Counted from the stretch's first letter, positions 16,795 to 27,449 are shown. The stretch: DNA of 36,421 bases from Schlegelella_A sp038241255 (GCA_038241255.1 JBBRFW010000032.1:1-36421), one strand, 5' to 3'. A program made the numbers and translations. The notes: generated by a model from the letters alone, not told the origin.

Positions 16795-17841
16795 ATGACC
16801 CGTCGTTCGCGTGCGCTCTGGCTCGTGCCGGCCCTGCTCGCCCCGCTCGTCGCCGCGGCGGCGCCGCGCGCGTGCCTGAGCGAGTGCACGCCGCGCATCG
16901 GCATCGTCTCCGCGTTCGGCGCGGAGGCGGCGATCCTGGTCAAGGAGACGCGCGGCGCGCGCACCTGGACGATCAACGGCAACCGATTCACGACCGGCAC
17001 ACTGCGCGGCAATCGCGTCGTCATCGTCCTCAGCGGCGTCAGCATGATCAACGCCGCGATGACGACGCAGACGCTGATCGATCACTTCCGCATCGAGCGC
17101 CTGGTCATGAGCGGCATCTCCGGCGGCGTCGACCCGGCGCACCACGTCGGCGACGTGCTCGTGCCCGACACCTGGGTCATGCCGCTTGAGGTGTTCTGGC
17201 ACCACGACAGCTCGCTGCCGACGCCGTGCGGCGCGCCGGGCGAGCTGTCCTGCCTCGGCCTGCGCCTGGCGCGGATCGACGGCAAGCCGGTCGCGCCGTT
17301 CACGCTGCCGGGCGGCGCGGCCACGGGCTTGTTCATGCGCGAGAACCACGCGACCCGTCCCGGCGGCGCGGCCGAAGGCGAGTACGTGTTCGACTATCGC
17401 GTCGATCCGGCGATGCTCGCCGTGGCGAAGGAAATTGCGCCGACGCTTGCGCGCTGCGGGCCGAAAGCGGCGCGCAGCGCGGACGGCGCAGTCGATCCCG
17501 GCCTTTGCGTCGGAACGCAGCCGCGCATCGTCGTCGGTGGGCGCGGCGTCTCGGGCACGGCATTCCTCGCCAATGCTGCATACCGCGCCTATCTGTTCGA
17601 GCAGATCGGCGCGCAGACGGTCGACATGGAGACGGCGTCGCTCGCGCACGTCGCGTTCGTCAACGGCATTCCCTACATCGCATTCCGCAGCCTGAGCGAT
17701 CTGGCCGGCGCGCAAGATTTCAACGCCGACGTCGTTGCCCTGTTCGCGAGCGGCCTCGCGGAGACCAACGAATCGGCGGTGACGCTCGCCTTTCTCGCCG
17801 CTTGGTCGGAGCGTGCTGCGCCGCGGCGGCGCCGCCGCTGA
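16795..17841 (+). CDS. Exported nucleoside phosphorylase/nucleosidase superfamily protein
   Basis: 348 residues. A signal peptide (MTRRSRALWLVPALLAPLVA, cleavage near AAAAP) is followed by a PNP/UDP-phosphorylase fold: RIGIVSAFGAEAAIL (first beta strand and the Glu of the MTAN active site), VVIVLSGVSMINAAMTTQ, ISGGVDPAHHVGDVLVP, and the nucleobase/ribose loop TVDMETASLAHVAFVNG followed by FRSLSDLAGA, whose Asp is the general acid in MTA/SAH nucleosidases. The central insertion (about 130-230), with several Cys, makes it much longer than the 230-residue cytosolic enzymes. An extracytoplasmic purine nucleosidase or nucleoside-binding role is an inference. The Arg-rich C-terminus (APRRRRR) is odd. 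It follows queG after 31 nt. Confidence 0.85.
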   Translation: MTRRSRALWLVPALLAPLVAAAAPRACLSECTPRIGIVSAFGAEAAILVKETRGARTWTINGNRFTTGTLRGNRVVIVLSGVSMINAAMTTQTLIDHFRIERLVMSGISGGVDPAHHVGDVLVPDTWVMPLEVFWHHDSSLPTPCGAPGELSCLGLRLARIDGKPVAPFTLPGGAATGLFMRENHATRPGGAAEGEYVFDYRVDPAMLAVAKEIAPTLARCGPKAARSADGAVDPGLCVGTQPRIVVGGRGVSGTAFLANAAYRAYLFEQIGAQTVDMETASLAHVAFVNGIPYIAFRSLSDLAGAQDFNADVVALFASGLAETNESAVTLAFLAAWSERAAPRRRRR

Positions 17842-17918
17842 CCGGCTCGGCACAGCTCTTGTCGCGGCGGTAGCGGCGAGCGGTCGCCTAGACTCGGGCC
17901 TCGGCGGTCGTCGCCTCC

Positions 17919-18095
17919 CTAGAACCCCCGATGCCATCCGGCCGACTCCTTCTTCTGCGCCTCGCTCATGCGCTCGACGCTGCCGGTGGCATCGAGGGGG
18001 ACGGCGACGCCAGGCCGCCGGTCCGTGCCGTCGCGCCGGCAGCCGGTGGCGCCACCGAGCTCGCCTAGGCGCACGGCGCGACGGCGGAGGATCAC
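17919..18095 (-). CDS. Possible small protein divergent from xerD
   Basis: A 58-codon frame from GTG 18095 to TAG 17919 in the 254-bp gap before xerD. The product is basic and Gly/Arg-rich and ends MSEAQKKESAGWHRGF. Third positions are mostly G/C, better than in the competing plus-strand frame (17931 onward). I do not recognise it, there is no convincing ribosome binding site, and the frame remains open into the xerD antisense strand, so it may be a chance frame or a gene remnant. Confidence 0.25.
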   Translation of the reverse strand: MILRRRAVRLGELGGATGCRRDGTDRRPGVAVPLDATGSVERMSEAQKKESAGWHRGF

Positions 18096-18992
18096 GTGCT
18101 CGCGGCCAGCGCTGCATCGATCGATCGCTTCGTCGACGCGATCTGGATCGAGGAAGGCCTGGCTGCCAACACGCTCGCCGCGTACCGGCGCGACCTAACC
18201 CTCTTCGCGACGTGGCTCGGCCGCGAGCACGCGCGCGCCCTCGCCGACGCGACCGAGACCGACTTGCGCGAGTACGCGCTGGCGCGCCACGCCGGCAGCG
18301 CGCCTACGAGCACGAACCGGCGCCTGACGGTCTTCAAGCGTTTCTTTCGATGGGCGGTGCGCGAGCGCCTGATCGAGGCCGATCCGACGCTGAAGCTCGA
18401 TTCCGCGCGCCAGCCTCTGCGCGTGCCCAAGATGCTGAGCGAAAGGCAGGTCGAGGCGCTGCTCGCCGCGCCCGACGTCGAGGCGCCGCTAGGCCTGCGC
18501 GATCGCGCCATGCTCGAGCTGATCTACGCGAGCGGCCTGCGCGTCAGCGAGCTGGTGTCGCTGAAGACGGTGCACGTCAGCTTCGTCGAGTGCGCGCTGC
18601 GCGTTACCGGCAAGGGCGCCAAGGAACGGCTGGTGCCGTTCGGCGAGGAAGCGCTGCGCTGGATCCAGCGCTACGTCGCCGAGGCGCGGCCGGCGATCCT
18701 CGACCGGCACAGCAGCGACGCTCTCTTCGTCACGGCGCGCGGCGGGCCCATGACGCGGCAGATGTTCTGGAAGCTGCTCAAGGCGCACGCGCTGCGCGCC
18801 GGCATCGCGGCGCCGCTGTCGCCGCACACGCTGCGCCACGCCTTCGCGACGCACCTGCTCAACCACGGCGCCGACCTGCGCGCGGTGCAGATGCTGCTTG
18901 GCCACGCCGACATCTCGACGACGACGATCTACACCCACGTCGCACGCGAACGGCTCAAGCAGCTGCACGCGCTGCACCACCCGCGCGGCTGA
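18096..18992 (+). CDS. xerD: Site-specific tyrosine recombinase XerD
   Basis: XerD with XerC resolves chromosome dimers at dif during division. The 298-residue protein has the same length as E. coli XerD and its catalytic residues fall at matching positions: Arg149 (ASGLRVSEL), Lys173 (GKGAKERLVP), His244 and Arg247 (SPHTLRHAFATHLL), His270 (LLGHADISTT) and nucleophile Tyr279 (TTIYTHV). The N-terminal SAM-like domain covers residues 8-95. It starts at GTG 18096 after AGGATCAC. It is a housekeeping copy rather than a phage integrase, judging by length and lack of mobile-element neighbours. Confidence 0.95.
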   Translation: MLAASAASIDRFVDAIWIEEGLAANTLAAYRRDLTLFATWLGREHARALADATETDLREYALARHAGSAPTSTNRRLTVFKRFFRWAVRERLIEADPTLKLDSARQPLRVPKMLSERQVEALLAAPDVEAPLGLRDRAMLELIYASGLRVSELVSLKTVHVSFVECALRVTGKGAKERLVPFGEEALRWIQRYVAEARPAILDRHSSDALFVTARGGPMTRQMFWKLLKAHALRAGIAAPLSPHTLRHAFATHLLNHGADLRAVQMLLGHADISTTTIYTHVARERLKQLHALHHPRG

Positions 18993-19259
18993 GGGGGCGT
19001 GGCCTTCGGCCGTACGCGGCCGCGCCAGCGTGCGACCAGCGCGTGACGTTGCCCTGCGCGTGGTGCGTTCGAAGGCGGCCCAACGCGATCACGGCGACGA
19101 TGCCGCGCAAATCGATTCGCTTCTTCCGTCCCGGCCTTCGCTATCGCAGCGTATGCGGATTCCCGACGCGCGGCGGGTCGTCATCATCGTTCGCGTCCGC
19201 CCGGGGGTGCACGGGGTTTGCGGGCATCGCTGCCGCCCGCGGATCGTCACAATCGCCGC

Positions 19260-20138
19260 GTGAGCAGCGGCACAGGTGTCATCGGGGTCGGAAACATGGG
19301 GTTGGCGATGGCCGGCCGGCTGCGCGAGCGCGGACTTCCGGTGTTCGTTCGCGACGTTCGCGCCGACCGCGAGGCGCTGGCCGCGCTCGACGGTGCGCGC
19401 GCCTGCACGACGCCGGCGGCGCTCGCGGCGCGATGCAGCGTGGTGATCGTCGCCGTCGTCGATGCGGGGCAGACCGAGACGGTGCTCTTCGGCAGCGACG
19501 GCGTCGCCGGCGCCGCGGTGCGCGGCGCCTGCGTCGTCCTCTGCCCGACGATCGCGCCCGAGACCGTCGAGTCGATCGCAGCGCGTCTGGATGCGATCGG
19601 AGTCGACTGGATCGAGGCGCCCATGTCCGGCGGTCCGATGCGAGCGCGCGCGGGCACCATGAGCCTGATGGTGGCCTGCCGCCACCACGTGTTCGAGCGT
19701 CACGCGGCGCTGCTCGCGACGCTCGCCGATCCGGTCTTTCGTCTCGGCGAGCGGGCCGGCGACGGCGCCCGCACCAAGCTTGTCAACAATCTGCTCGCGG
19801 CGGTGAACCTCGCCGGCGCCGCCGAGGCGCTGGTGCTGGCCGAGTGCGTCGGCCTCGATCCGCGGCGCACGCTCGCCGTCATCGAGCGCTCGAGCGGGCA
19901 GAGCTGGATCGGCAGCGACCGCATGGCGCGGGCGCTCGCCAGCGACCGGACGCCGCGCGCGCACACGACGCTGCTCGCCAAGGACAGCGGCCTCGCCGTG
20001 GCGATGGCCGCAGCGGCCGGCGTGCAACCCAAGCTCGGCGCCCTGGCCGCGGAGTCGTTCGCGCTCGCGGTGGCGCAAGGCCACGGCGAGCTTGACGACT
20101 CGTGCCTGCTCGAACTGCTGCGATCGCAGAAGCTTTAA
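19260..20138 (+). CDS. 3-Hydroxyisobutyrate dehydrogenase-like NAD(P) oxidoreductase
   Basis: 292 residues from GTG 19260. The Rossmann motif GVIGVGNMGLAMAGRL is at the very N-terminus, followed by the beta-hydroxyacid dehydrogenase features WIEAPMSGGPMRARAGTMSL (substrate loop) and ARTKLVNNLLAAVN, which carries the catalytic Lys. The all-alpha dimerisation domain ends KDSGLAVAMAAAAGVQP. Family members oxidise 3-hydroxy acids such as 3-hydroxyisobutyrate or tartronate semialdehyde; the substrate cannot be read off. An upstream GTG/ATG at 19218 would precede the Rossmann fold with non-conserved residues. The 3' end overlaps the tartrate/malate dehydrogenase gene by 4 nt, convergently. The 267-bp gap upstream shows nothing I can assign. 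Confidence 0.88.
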   Translation: MSSGTGVIGVGNMGLAMAGRLRERGLPVFVRDVRADREALAALDGARACTTPAALAARCSVVIVAVVDAGQTETVLFGSDGVAGAAVRGACVVLCPTIAPETVESIAARLDAIGVDWIEAPMSGGPMRARAGTMSLMVACRHHVFERHAALLATLADPVFRLGERAGDGARTKLVNNLLAAVNLAGAAEALVLAECVGLDPRRTLAVIERSSGQSWIGSDRMARALASDRTPRAHTTLLAKDSGLAVAMAAAAGVQPKLGALAAESFALAVAQGHGELDDSCLLELLRSQKL

Positions 20139-21205
20139 CGCGCGTCGGCGAGCCCCTCGCACACAGCGTTCGTGACGTCGGCGGTCGTCGCCTTGCCGCC
20201 GAGGTCGCGCGTGTGTAGGCGCGGCTCCGCCGTGACCTGCTCGATCACCCGCATCAGTCGGGCTGCGGCGTCGGCCTCGCCGAGGTGCTCGAGCAGCATC
20301 ACACACGACCAGAAGGTGCCGATCGGATTGGCGAGGCCCTGGCCCATGATGTCGAACGCCGAGCCGTGGATCGGCTCGAACATCGACGGGAAGCGCCGCT
20401 CGGGATCGATGTTGCCGGTTGGCGCGATGCCGAGGCTGCCGGCGAGCGCGGCGGCGAGGTCGCTCAGGATGTCGGCGTGCAGGTTGGTCGCGACCAGCGT
20501 GTCGAGCGATGCCGGACGGTTGACCATGCGCGCGGTCGCCGCGTCGACGAGCTCCTTGTCCCAGCGCACGTCGGGAAACTCGCGCGCGACCTCGGCCGCG
20601 ATCTCGTCCCACATGACCATCGCGTGGCGCTGCGCGTTGCTCTTGGTGACGACGGTGAGGAGCTTTCGCGGCCGCGACCTGGCGAGGCGGAAGGCGAAGC
20701 GCAGGATGCGCTCGACGCCGGCACGCGTCATCATCGAAAGGTCCGTCGCGACCTCGATCGGCAGGCCCTGGTGGACGCGGCCGCCGACGCCCGAGTACTC
20801 GCCCTCGCTGTTCTCGCGCACGATCACCCAGTCGAGGTCTTCGGGTCTACAGCGCTTCAGCGGCGCGTCGATGCCGGGCAGGATTCGCGTCGGTCGCACG
20901 TTGGCGTACTGGTCGAGGCCCTGGCAGATCTTCAGGCACAGGCCCCACAGCGTGACGTGGTCCGGGATGTGTGGGTCGCCGGCCGAACCGAACAGGATCG
21001 CGTCCTTGCCGCGCAGCGCGTCGAGGCCGTTCGCCGGCATCATCTCGCCGTGGGCGCGGAACCAGTCGCCGCCCCAGCCGAAATCCTCGAACTCGAACTC
21101 GAACGCGCCGTCGGCGGCGATCGCCTCGAGCACACGCCGGCCAGCGGGAACGACTTCCTTGCCGATGCCGTCGCCGGGGATCGTCGCGATGCGATAGGTC
21201 TTCAT
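20135..21205 (-). CDS. Tartrate dehydrogenase / D-malate dehydrogenase (decarboxylating)
   Basis: 356 residues of the isocitrate/isopropylmalate dehydrogenase fold: TYRIATIPGDGIGKEVVPAG at the N-terminus, FGSAGDP, YANVRPTRILPG, VIVRENSEGEYSGVGGR (the YeaU/TtuC pattern rather than LeuB), the catalytic Lys in VTKSNAQR, and the metal-binding Asp residues in NLHADILSDLAAALAG. These enzymes use NAD+ and Mn2+ to oxidise and decarboxylate D-malate or oxidise tartrate. ATG 21205 has GAGGAC just upstream and lies 16 nt after the fumarase stop, so the two form an operon for C4-dicarboxylate use. Which substrate is preferred cannot be decided by eye. Confidence 0.9.
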   Translation of the reverse strand: MKTYRIATIPGDGIGKEVVPAGRRVLEAIAADGAFEFEFEDFGWGGDWFRAHGEMMPANGLDALRGKDAILFGSAGDPHIPDHVTLWGLCLKICQGLDQYANVRPTRILPGIDAPLKRCRPEDLDWVIVRENSEGEYSGVGGRVHQGLPIEVATDLSMMTRAGVERILRFAFRLARSRPRKLLTVVTKSNAQRHAMVMWDEIAAEVAREFPDVRWDKELVDAATARMVNRPASLDTLVATNLHADILSDLAAALAGSLGIAPTGNIDPERRFPSMFEPIHGSAFDIMGQGLANPIGTFWSCVMLLEHLGEADAAARLMRVIEQVTAEPRLHTRDLGGKATTADVTNAVCEGLADAR

Positions 21206-21221
21206 CGAGCGGTCCTCGCCC

Positions 21222-22745
21222 TCACGCGGCAACGACCGGGATGTTGGCGATGCGCGCCCTCCACTCGGCCGGGCCGGTCTCGTGCACCGACGTGCCGTTG
21301 GCGTCGACGGCGACGGTCACCGGCATGTCCAGGACGTCGAACTCGTAGATCGCTTCCATGCCGAGATCGGCGAACGCCACGACCTTCGCCCGCTTGATCG
21401 CCTTCGAGACCAGGTAGGCCGCGCCGCCGACGCCCATCAGGTAGGCGCTGCCGTGCTTCCTGATCGCCTCGATCGCCGCTCGGCCGCGCTCGGCCTTGCC
21501 GATCATGGCGATCAGCCCGGTTCGGCCGAGCATCATGTCGGTGAACTTGTCCATCCGTGTCGAGGTCGTCGGCCCGGCCGGACCGACGACCTCGTCGCGC
21601 ACCGGATCGACCGGGCCGACGTAGTAGATGACGCGGTTCGTGAAGTCGACAGGCAGGGGCTCGCCGTTGGCGAGCATGTCCTGGATGCGCTGGTGCGCGG
21701 CGTCGCGGCCGGTCAGCATCCGGCCGCGCAGGAGTAGCGTCTCGCCCGGCTTCCAGCGCGCGACCTCTTCTTTCGTCAGCGTGTCGAGGTCAACCTTCTT
21801 CGACTTGTTGTAGTCGGGCGCCCAGTTCACGTCGGGCCAGAGGTCGAGGCTCGGCGGATCGAGGTAGGCGGGCCCCGAGCCGTCGAGAACGAAGTGGGCG
21901 TGCCGCGTCGCCGCGCAGTTCGGGATCATCGCCACCGGCTTGCTCGCAGCGTGCGTCGGCGCCATGGCGATCTTGACGTCGAGCACGGTCGCCAGGCCGC
22001 CAAGACCCTGCGCGCCGATGCCGAGCGCGTTCACCTTGTCGAACAGCTCGATGCGCAGCTGCTCGACCTTGTTCGCCGGCCCGCGCTGCTTCAGCTCGTG
22101 CATGTCGATGTCTTCCATGAGGCTCTGCTTGGCCAACAGCATCGCCCGCTCGGCGGTGCCGCCGATGCCGATGCCGAGCATGCCCGGCGGGCACCACCCC
22201 GCGCCCATCGTCGGCACCGTCTTCAGCACCCACTCGACCAGGCTGTCGCTCGGATTCATCATCACGAACTTGCTCTTGTTCTCGCTGCCGCCGCCCTTGG
22301 CGCCGACGATGACGTCGACGGTATTGCCGGGCACCAGGGTCATATGCACCACCGCCGGGGTGTTGTCGCGGGTGTTCTTCCGCTCGAAGTGCGGGTCGGC
22401 GACGATCGAGGCGCGCAGCGGGTTGTCGGCGTCGAGATAGGCCTTTCGAACGCCTTCATCGACGGCGTCCTCGACGCTGCCGGGAAAGCCGTCGAGGTGA
22501 ACGTTCATGCCGATCTTCAGGAAGACGTTGACGATGCCGGTGTCCTGGCAGATCGGCCGCCGGCCCTCGGCGCACATCCTCGAGTTGGTGAGGATCTGGG
22601 CGATCGCGTCTTTCGCCGCCGGTGCCTGTTCGAGCTCGTAGGCGCGGGCGAGGTGGGCGATGTAGTCGGCGGGATGGTAGAAGCTGATGTACTGCAGCGC
22701 CGCGGCGATGCTGTCGACGAAGTCGGCGTGGCGGATCGTGGTCAT
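21222..22745 (-). CDS. Class I fumarate hydratase
   Basis: 507 residues, the usual size for an iron-sulfur class I fumarase (FumA/FumB type). The N-terminal alpha part includes RRPICQDTGIVNVFLKIG (Cys66, cluster ligand), GAKGGGSENKSKF, GAGWCPPGMLGIGIGGT (second Cys) and MIPNCAATRHAHF (third Cys). The C-terminal beta part includes VGPAGPTTSTRMDKF and KHGSAYLMGVGGAAYL. It interconverts fumarate and L-malate through a [4Fe-4S] cluster; class I enzymes can also act on tartrate or mesaconate. The frame is open upstream past 22745, but family alignment begins at MTTIRHADFV. It is the first gene of the operon with the D-malate/tartrate dehydrogenase and is divergent from nhaA across 60 bp. Confidence 0.95.
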   Translation of the reverse strand: MTTIRHADFVDSIAAALQYISFYHPADYIAHLARAYELEQAPAAKDAIAQILTNSRMCAEGRRPICQDTGIVNVFLKIGMNVHLDGFPGSVEDAVDEGVRKAYLDADNPLRASIVADPHFERKNTRDNTPAVVHMTLVPGNTVDVIVGAKGGGSENKSKFVMMNPSDSLVEWVLKTVPTMGAGWCPPGMLGIGIGGTAERAMLLAKQSLMEDIDMHELKQRGPANKVEQLRIELFDKVNALGIGAQGLGGLATVLDVKIAMAPTHAASKPVAMIPNCAATRHAHFVLDGSGPAYLDPPSLDLWPDVNWAPDYNKSKKVDLDTLTKEEVARWKPGETLLLRGRMLTGRDAAHQRIQDMLANGEPLPVDFTNRVIYYVGPVDPVRDEVVGPAGPTTSTRMDKFTDMMLGRTGLIAMIGKAERGRAAIEAIRKHGSAYLMGVGGAAYLVSKAIKRAKVVAFADLGMEAIYEFDVLDMPVTVAVDANGTSVHETGPAEWRARIANIPVVAA

Positions 22746-22805
22746 GGGACGAAGGAAGACGCTGCGACGTGTGAGTTTACGAAACCGGATCGGCGGAGCC
22801 GTGCG

Positions 22806-24023
22806 ATGACCTCGAAGCTGAAGAACTTCATTGCCTCGGAATCGGCCGGCGGCATCGCTCTGGCCCTCGCGGCGCTGGTCGCCATCGTCGTCGCCAACTC
22901 GCCCCTCGGCGGGGGCTATCGGACGCTGATCGACCTGCCGGGCGAGCTGCGCGTCGCCGATCCGTGGCTTGTCATGGCCAAGCCGCTGGCGGTCTGGATC
23001 AACGACCTGTGGATGGCGGTCTTCTTCTTCCTCGTCGGCCTCGAGATCAAGCGCGAGCTGCTCGCCGGCGAGCTCGCCTCGCCGCGCCAGGCGGCGCTCC
23101 CGGTCGTCGCCGCCATCGGCGGCATGATCATCCCGGCGCTCGTCTACGTCGCGGTGAACCGGGGCGACGCATCGGCGTTGCGCGGCTGGGCGATCCCGAT
23201 GGCGACAGACATCGCCTTCGCGCTCGGCGTCGTCGCGCTGCTCGGACCACGGGTGCCGCCATCGCTGAAAGTCTTTCTGACGGCGGTGGCGATCATCGAC
23301 GACCTCGGTGCCATTGTCGTCATCGGTCTCTTCTACACCGACGATCTCTCGCTGCCGATGCTCGCGGCAGCGAGCGCGGGCGGTGTGGTGTTGCTGGCGC
23401 TCAACCGCCTGCGCGTCGCGGCGATCGGCCCGTACGCGATCGTCGGCCTGATCGTCTGGGTGTGCGTGCTGAAGTCGGGCATCCACGCGACCCTCGCCGG
23501 CGTGGTCACGGCGCTCGCGATCCCGCTCGCCGATCGATCCGGCGGCTCGCCGCTCGAGCGGGCCGAGCACGCACTGCACCCGTGGGTCGCGTTCCTCGTC
23601 CTGCCAGCATTCGCCTTCGTCAACGCCGGGGTCGACCTCGCTGGCGTCGATCTGGCGACGCTGCGCGAAGGCGTGCCGCTCGGAATCGCAGCCGGTCTGA
23701 TCCTCGGCAAGGCCTTCGGCATCTTCCTCGCCTCATGGCTTCTCGTTCGCTTCACCGACTCGCGCCTTCCGGAGGGCGCTGGCTGGCGCCAGTTTCTTGC
23801 GATCGCCTTGCTGTGCGGCATCGGCTTCACGATGAGCCTGTTCATCGGTGGCCTCGCCTTCGAAGGCCAGGACCCGCGCTACGCCACGCAAGTCAAGCTG
23901 GGCGTGATCGGCGGCTCGCTCGTCTCGGCCGTGCTCGGGGTCGCGCTGCTGCTCGCCGGCGGCCGCGCCAAACCCCTGCCTGCGGAGGAGGGCGCCGATG
24001 GGCGTCCGTCGCCGTCGTGTTGA
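22806..24023 (+). CDS. nhaA: Na+/H+ antiporter NhaA
   Basis: 405 residues with about twelve membrane helices. The key residues match E. coli NhaA with a two-residue offset: Asp165/Asp166 in AIIDDLGAIVV (transport aspartates), Thr134/Asp135 in PMATDIAFALGV (helix IV), and Glu80/Glu84 in LVGLEIKRELLAGE (pH sensor region). NhaA exchanges two protons in for one sodium out across the inner membrane. It starts MTSKLKNFIASESAGGI at ATG 22806. The last 20 nt overlap the tail of the decayed UPF0114 gene on the opposite strand, which is itself a sign that the neighbour is no longer constrained. Confidence 0.95.
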   Translation: MTSKLKNFIASESAGGIALALAALVAIVVANSPLGGGYRTLIDLPGELRVADPWLVMAKPLAVWINDLWMAVFFFLVGLEIKRELLAGELASPRQAALPVVAAIGGMIIPALVYVAVNRGDASALRGWAIPMATDIAFALGVVALLGPRVPPSLKVFLTAVAIIDDLGAIVVIGLFYTDDLSLPMLAAASAGGVVLLALNRLRVAAIGPYAIVGLIVWVCVLKSGIHATLAGVVTALAIPLADRSGGSPLERAEHALHPWVAFLVLPAFAFVNAGVDLAGVDLATLREGVPLGIAAGLILGKAFGIFLASWLLVRFTDSRLPEGAGWRQFLAIALLCGIGFTMSLFIGGLAFEGQDPRYATQVKLGVIGGSLVSAVLGVALLLAGGRAKPLPAEEGADGRPSPSC

Positions 24024-24562
24024 GCAGGCGGTCCGAGTAGGCGATCGCGATCGCCGAGAGCAGGAAAGGTGATGTGGATGAGGGTTTGCCACCTCATCGT
24101 CTACACGGGTCATGGTCGGCGCGCCAGCGCTGATGAATGTCTTCAGCCGATGGATTCGAGCTGCTGCCGATGATCCCCGTGGTCTGCTTGACCTCCGAGC
24201 ACCGAGGCGTTCACGTGGCGAGCGATTCGGGCTCGTCGCGGTCGTTCTCGAGGCCCACCCGGCTGCCGAGGGTCTCGTAGCCGCCGACGACGACCATGAT
24301 CAGCAGGTTGGAGATCTTGACCATGTCGATCAGGGGGCAACCGCGAGCACGATGACCGTCTCGGTCAGCTTGGGTGGCGGTCGCCGCGGCGCCGATCGCG
24401 TCGCGTCGTAGCCAATGCCGCCGATCGGCGCCGCGTTGCTGCCTATCGCCGCCTGTATCGGTTGGACCAGCTCGACCAGAAACAATAGACGTAGCAGCAC
24501 TGGGCGAGGACCAGCCGAGATGGAGCGGCCTGCAACCACCGGCTCATGAAGATGAAGTTGGC
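24003..24562 (-). pseudogene. Frameshifted UPF0114 (YqhA/TIGR00645-like) membrane protein gene
   Basis: Conserved blocks of a UPF0114-type protein appear in the right order on the minus strand but in different frames. They are ANFIFMSRWLQ (24530-24562), CCYVY and then LFLVELVQ (24460-24490), PPKLTETVIVLA (near 24350-24385), LIDMVKISNLLIMVVVGGYE to DEPE (24211-24333, one frame, ending in TGA), HVNASVL (24197-24217), VKQTTGIIG (near 24165-24193), RLKTFISAGA (near 24120-24155), LIHITF (24065-24090) and LLSAIAIAYSDRLLN (24019-24064). At least five frame changes, several looking like single-base losses, rule out a functional product. The family is a small inner-membrane protein of unknown function. 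This accounts for the otherwise empty 660-bp gap between nhaA and acs. Assembly error at every site is less likely, since flanking genes are intact. Confidence 0.85.
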
Positions 24563-24606
24563 ATCGGCCTCAGGTGGAGCTGAGTCGGTTCGGGCGTCTG
24601 GGCCTC

Positions 24607-24636
24607 TTGTCCGGGTTTGCCGGGGCGGGAATTATA
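24607..24636 (+). promoter_or_regulatory. Possible sigma-70 promoter of acs
   Basis: TTGTCC (24607-24612) and ATTATA (24631-24636) are separated by 18 bp, in an unusually AT-containing patch 55 nt before the acs start. The match is partial and rests on inspection only. Confidence 0.3.
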
Positions 24637-24690
24637 GGCGGCGCACATGAGGTACAAGAGGCGATCACGACCCGCATGGAGACAGCTGTC

Positions 24691-26655
<1,965 letters not shown>

Positions 26656-26681
26656 CCGGCTGCCGTCGGCGAGTGCAGGGC

Positions 26682-27449
26682 ATGGCCGCGAGGGATCTCG
26701 TCGTCGCCGCGCGTCGCCGCATCGACGCCGCCCGCCGCATCGTCGTCCTCACCGGTGCGGGCATCTCGACCGAATCGGGCATCCCGGACTTCCGTGGCCC
26801 GCGCGGCGTCTGGACGAAGAACCCCGCCGCCGAGAAGCAGTCGACGATCGAGCACTACCTCGCCGACACCGAGGTAAGGAAGGCGGCATGGCGCTCGCGC
26901 CTCGACTCGCCCGCGTGGTCGGCCGTTCCCAACGCCGGCCACCTCGCCCTCGTCGCGCTCGAGCGGCGCGGCAAGTTGCACGCGCTCGTCACCCAGAACA
27001 TCGACGAGCTGCATCAGCGCGCTGGCTCGTCGGTCGACAAAGTCGTCGAGGTGCACGGCAGCCTGCGACGCGTGATGTGCTGGCGTTGCGGCCGGCGCGC
27101 GCCGATGGGCGAGGCGCTGGAGCGCGTGCGCGCCGGAGAGGATGACCCGCACTGCCGGGCCTGCGGGGGCATCCTGAAGAGCGACACGATCTCGTTCGGG
27201 CAGGCCCTCGTAGCCGAGGTGATCGAGCGCGCGCTCGCCGCTGCGGCCGAGGCCGATCTTCTGATCGCGGTCGGCACGACCCTCCAGGTGCAGCCGGTGG
27301 CGAGCATGGTGCCGATCGCGGCGCGCGCCGGCGCCGCGATCGTCATCGTCAACGACCAGGCGACGGCGATGGACGGGCTCGCCGATGTCGTGCTGCGCCA
27401 GCCGATCGGCGCGACGCTGACGGCCCTGTGCGATCCGGTCGACGCGTGA
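26682..27449 (+). CDS. Sir2-family NAD-dependent protein deacylase
   Basis: 255 residues. The NAD-binding motif GAGISTESGIPDFRG (25-39) is followed by PRGVWTKNP, TQNIDELHQRAG (104-115), the catalytic His125 in VEVHGSL, a zinc module CWRC (133/136) with CRAC (158/161), and VGTTLQVQPVASM. All catalytic and metal residues are present. Sirtuins remove acetyl or longer acyl groups from lysines, consuming NAD+. Placed directly after acs, it is probably the deacetylase that reactivates Acs. GTG 26673 is an alternative start. The GPRGVWT segment resembles SIRT6/SIRT4-like and other bacterial sirtuins more than E. coli CobB, so I leave the symbol blank. Convergent with the histidine kinase gene, 3 nt apart. 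Confidence 0.93.
   Translation: MAARDLVVAARRRIDAARRIVVLTGAGISTESGIPDFRGPRGVWTKNPAAEKQSTIEHYLADTEVRKAAWRSRLDSPAWSAVPNAGHLALVALERRGKLHALVTQNIDELHQRAGSSVDKVVEVHGSLRRVMCWRCGRRAPMGEALERVRAGEDDPHCRACGGILKSDTISFGQALVAEVIERALAAAAEADLLIAVGTTLQVQPVASMVPIAARAGAAIVIVNDQATAMDGLADVVLRQPIGATLTALCDPVDA

Noticed and set aside
18993..19259. Reading frames in the 267-bp gap between xerD and the dehydrogenase gene
   Set aside because: Frames are short, Arg/Ser-rich and without a start, ribosome binding site or recognisable motif; I see nothing to annotate.
24143..24539. Two short minus-strand reading frames between nhaA and acs
   Set aside because: They are fragments of one frameshifted UPF0114 gene and not separate genes.
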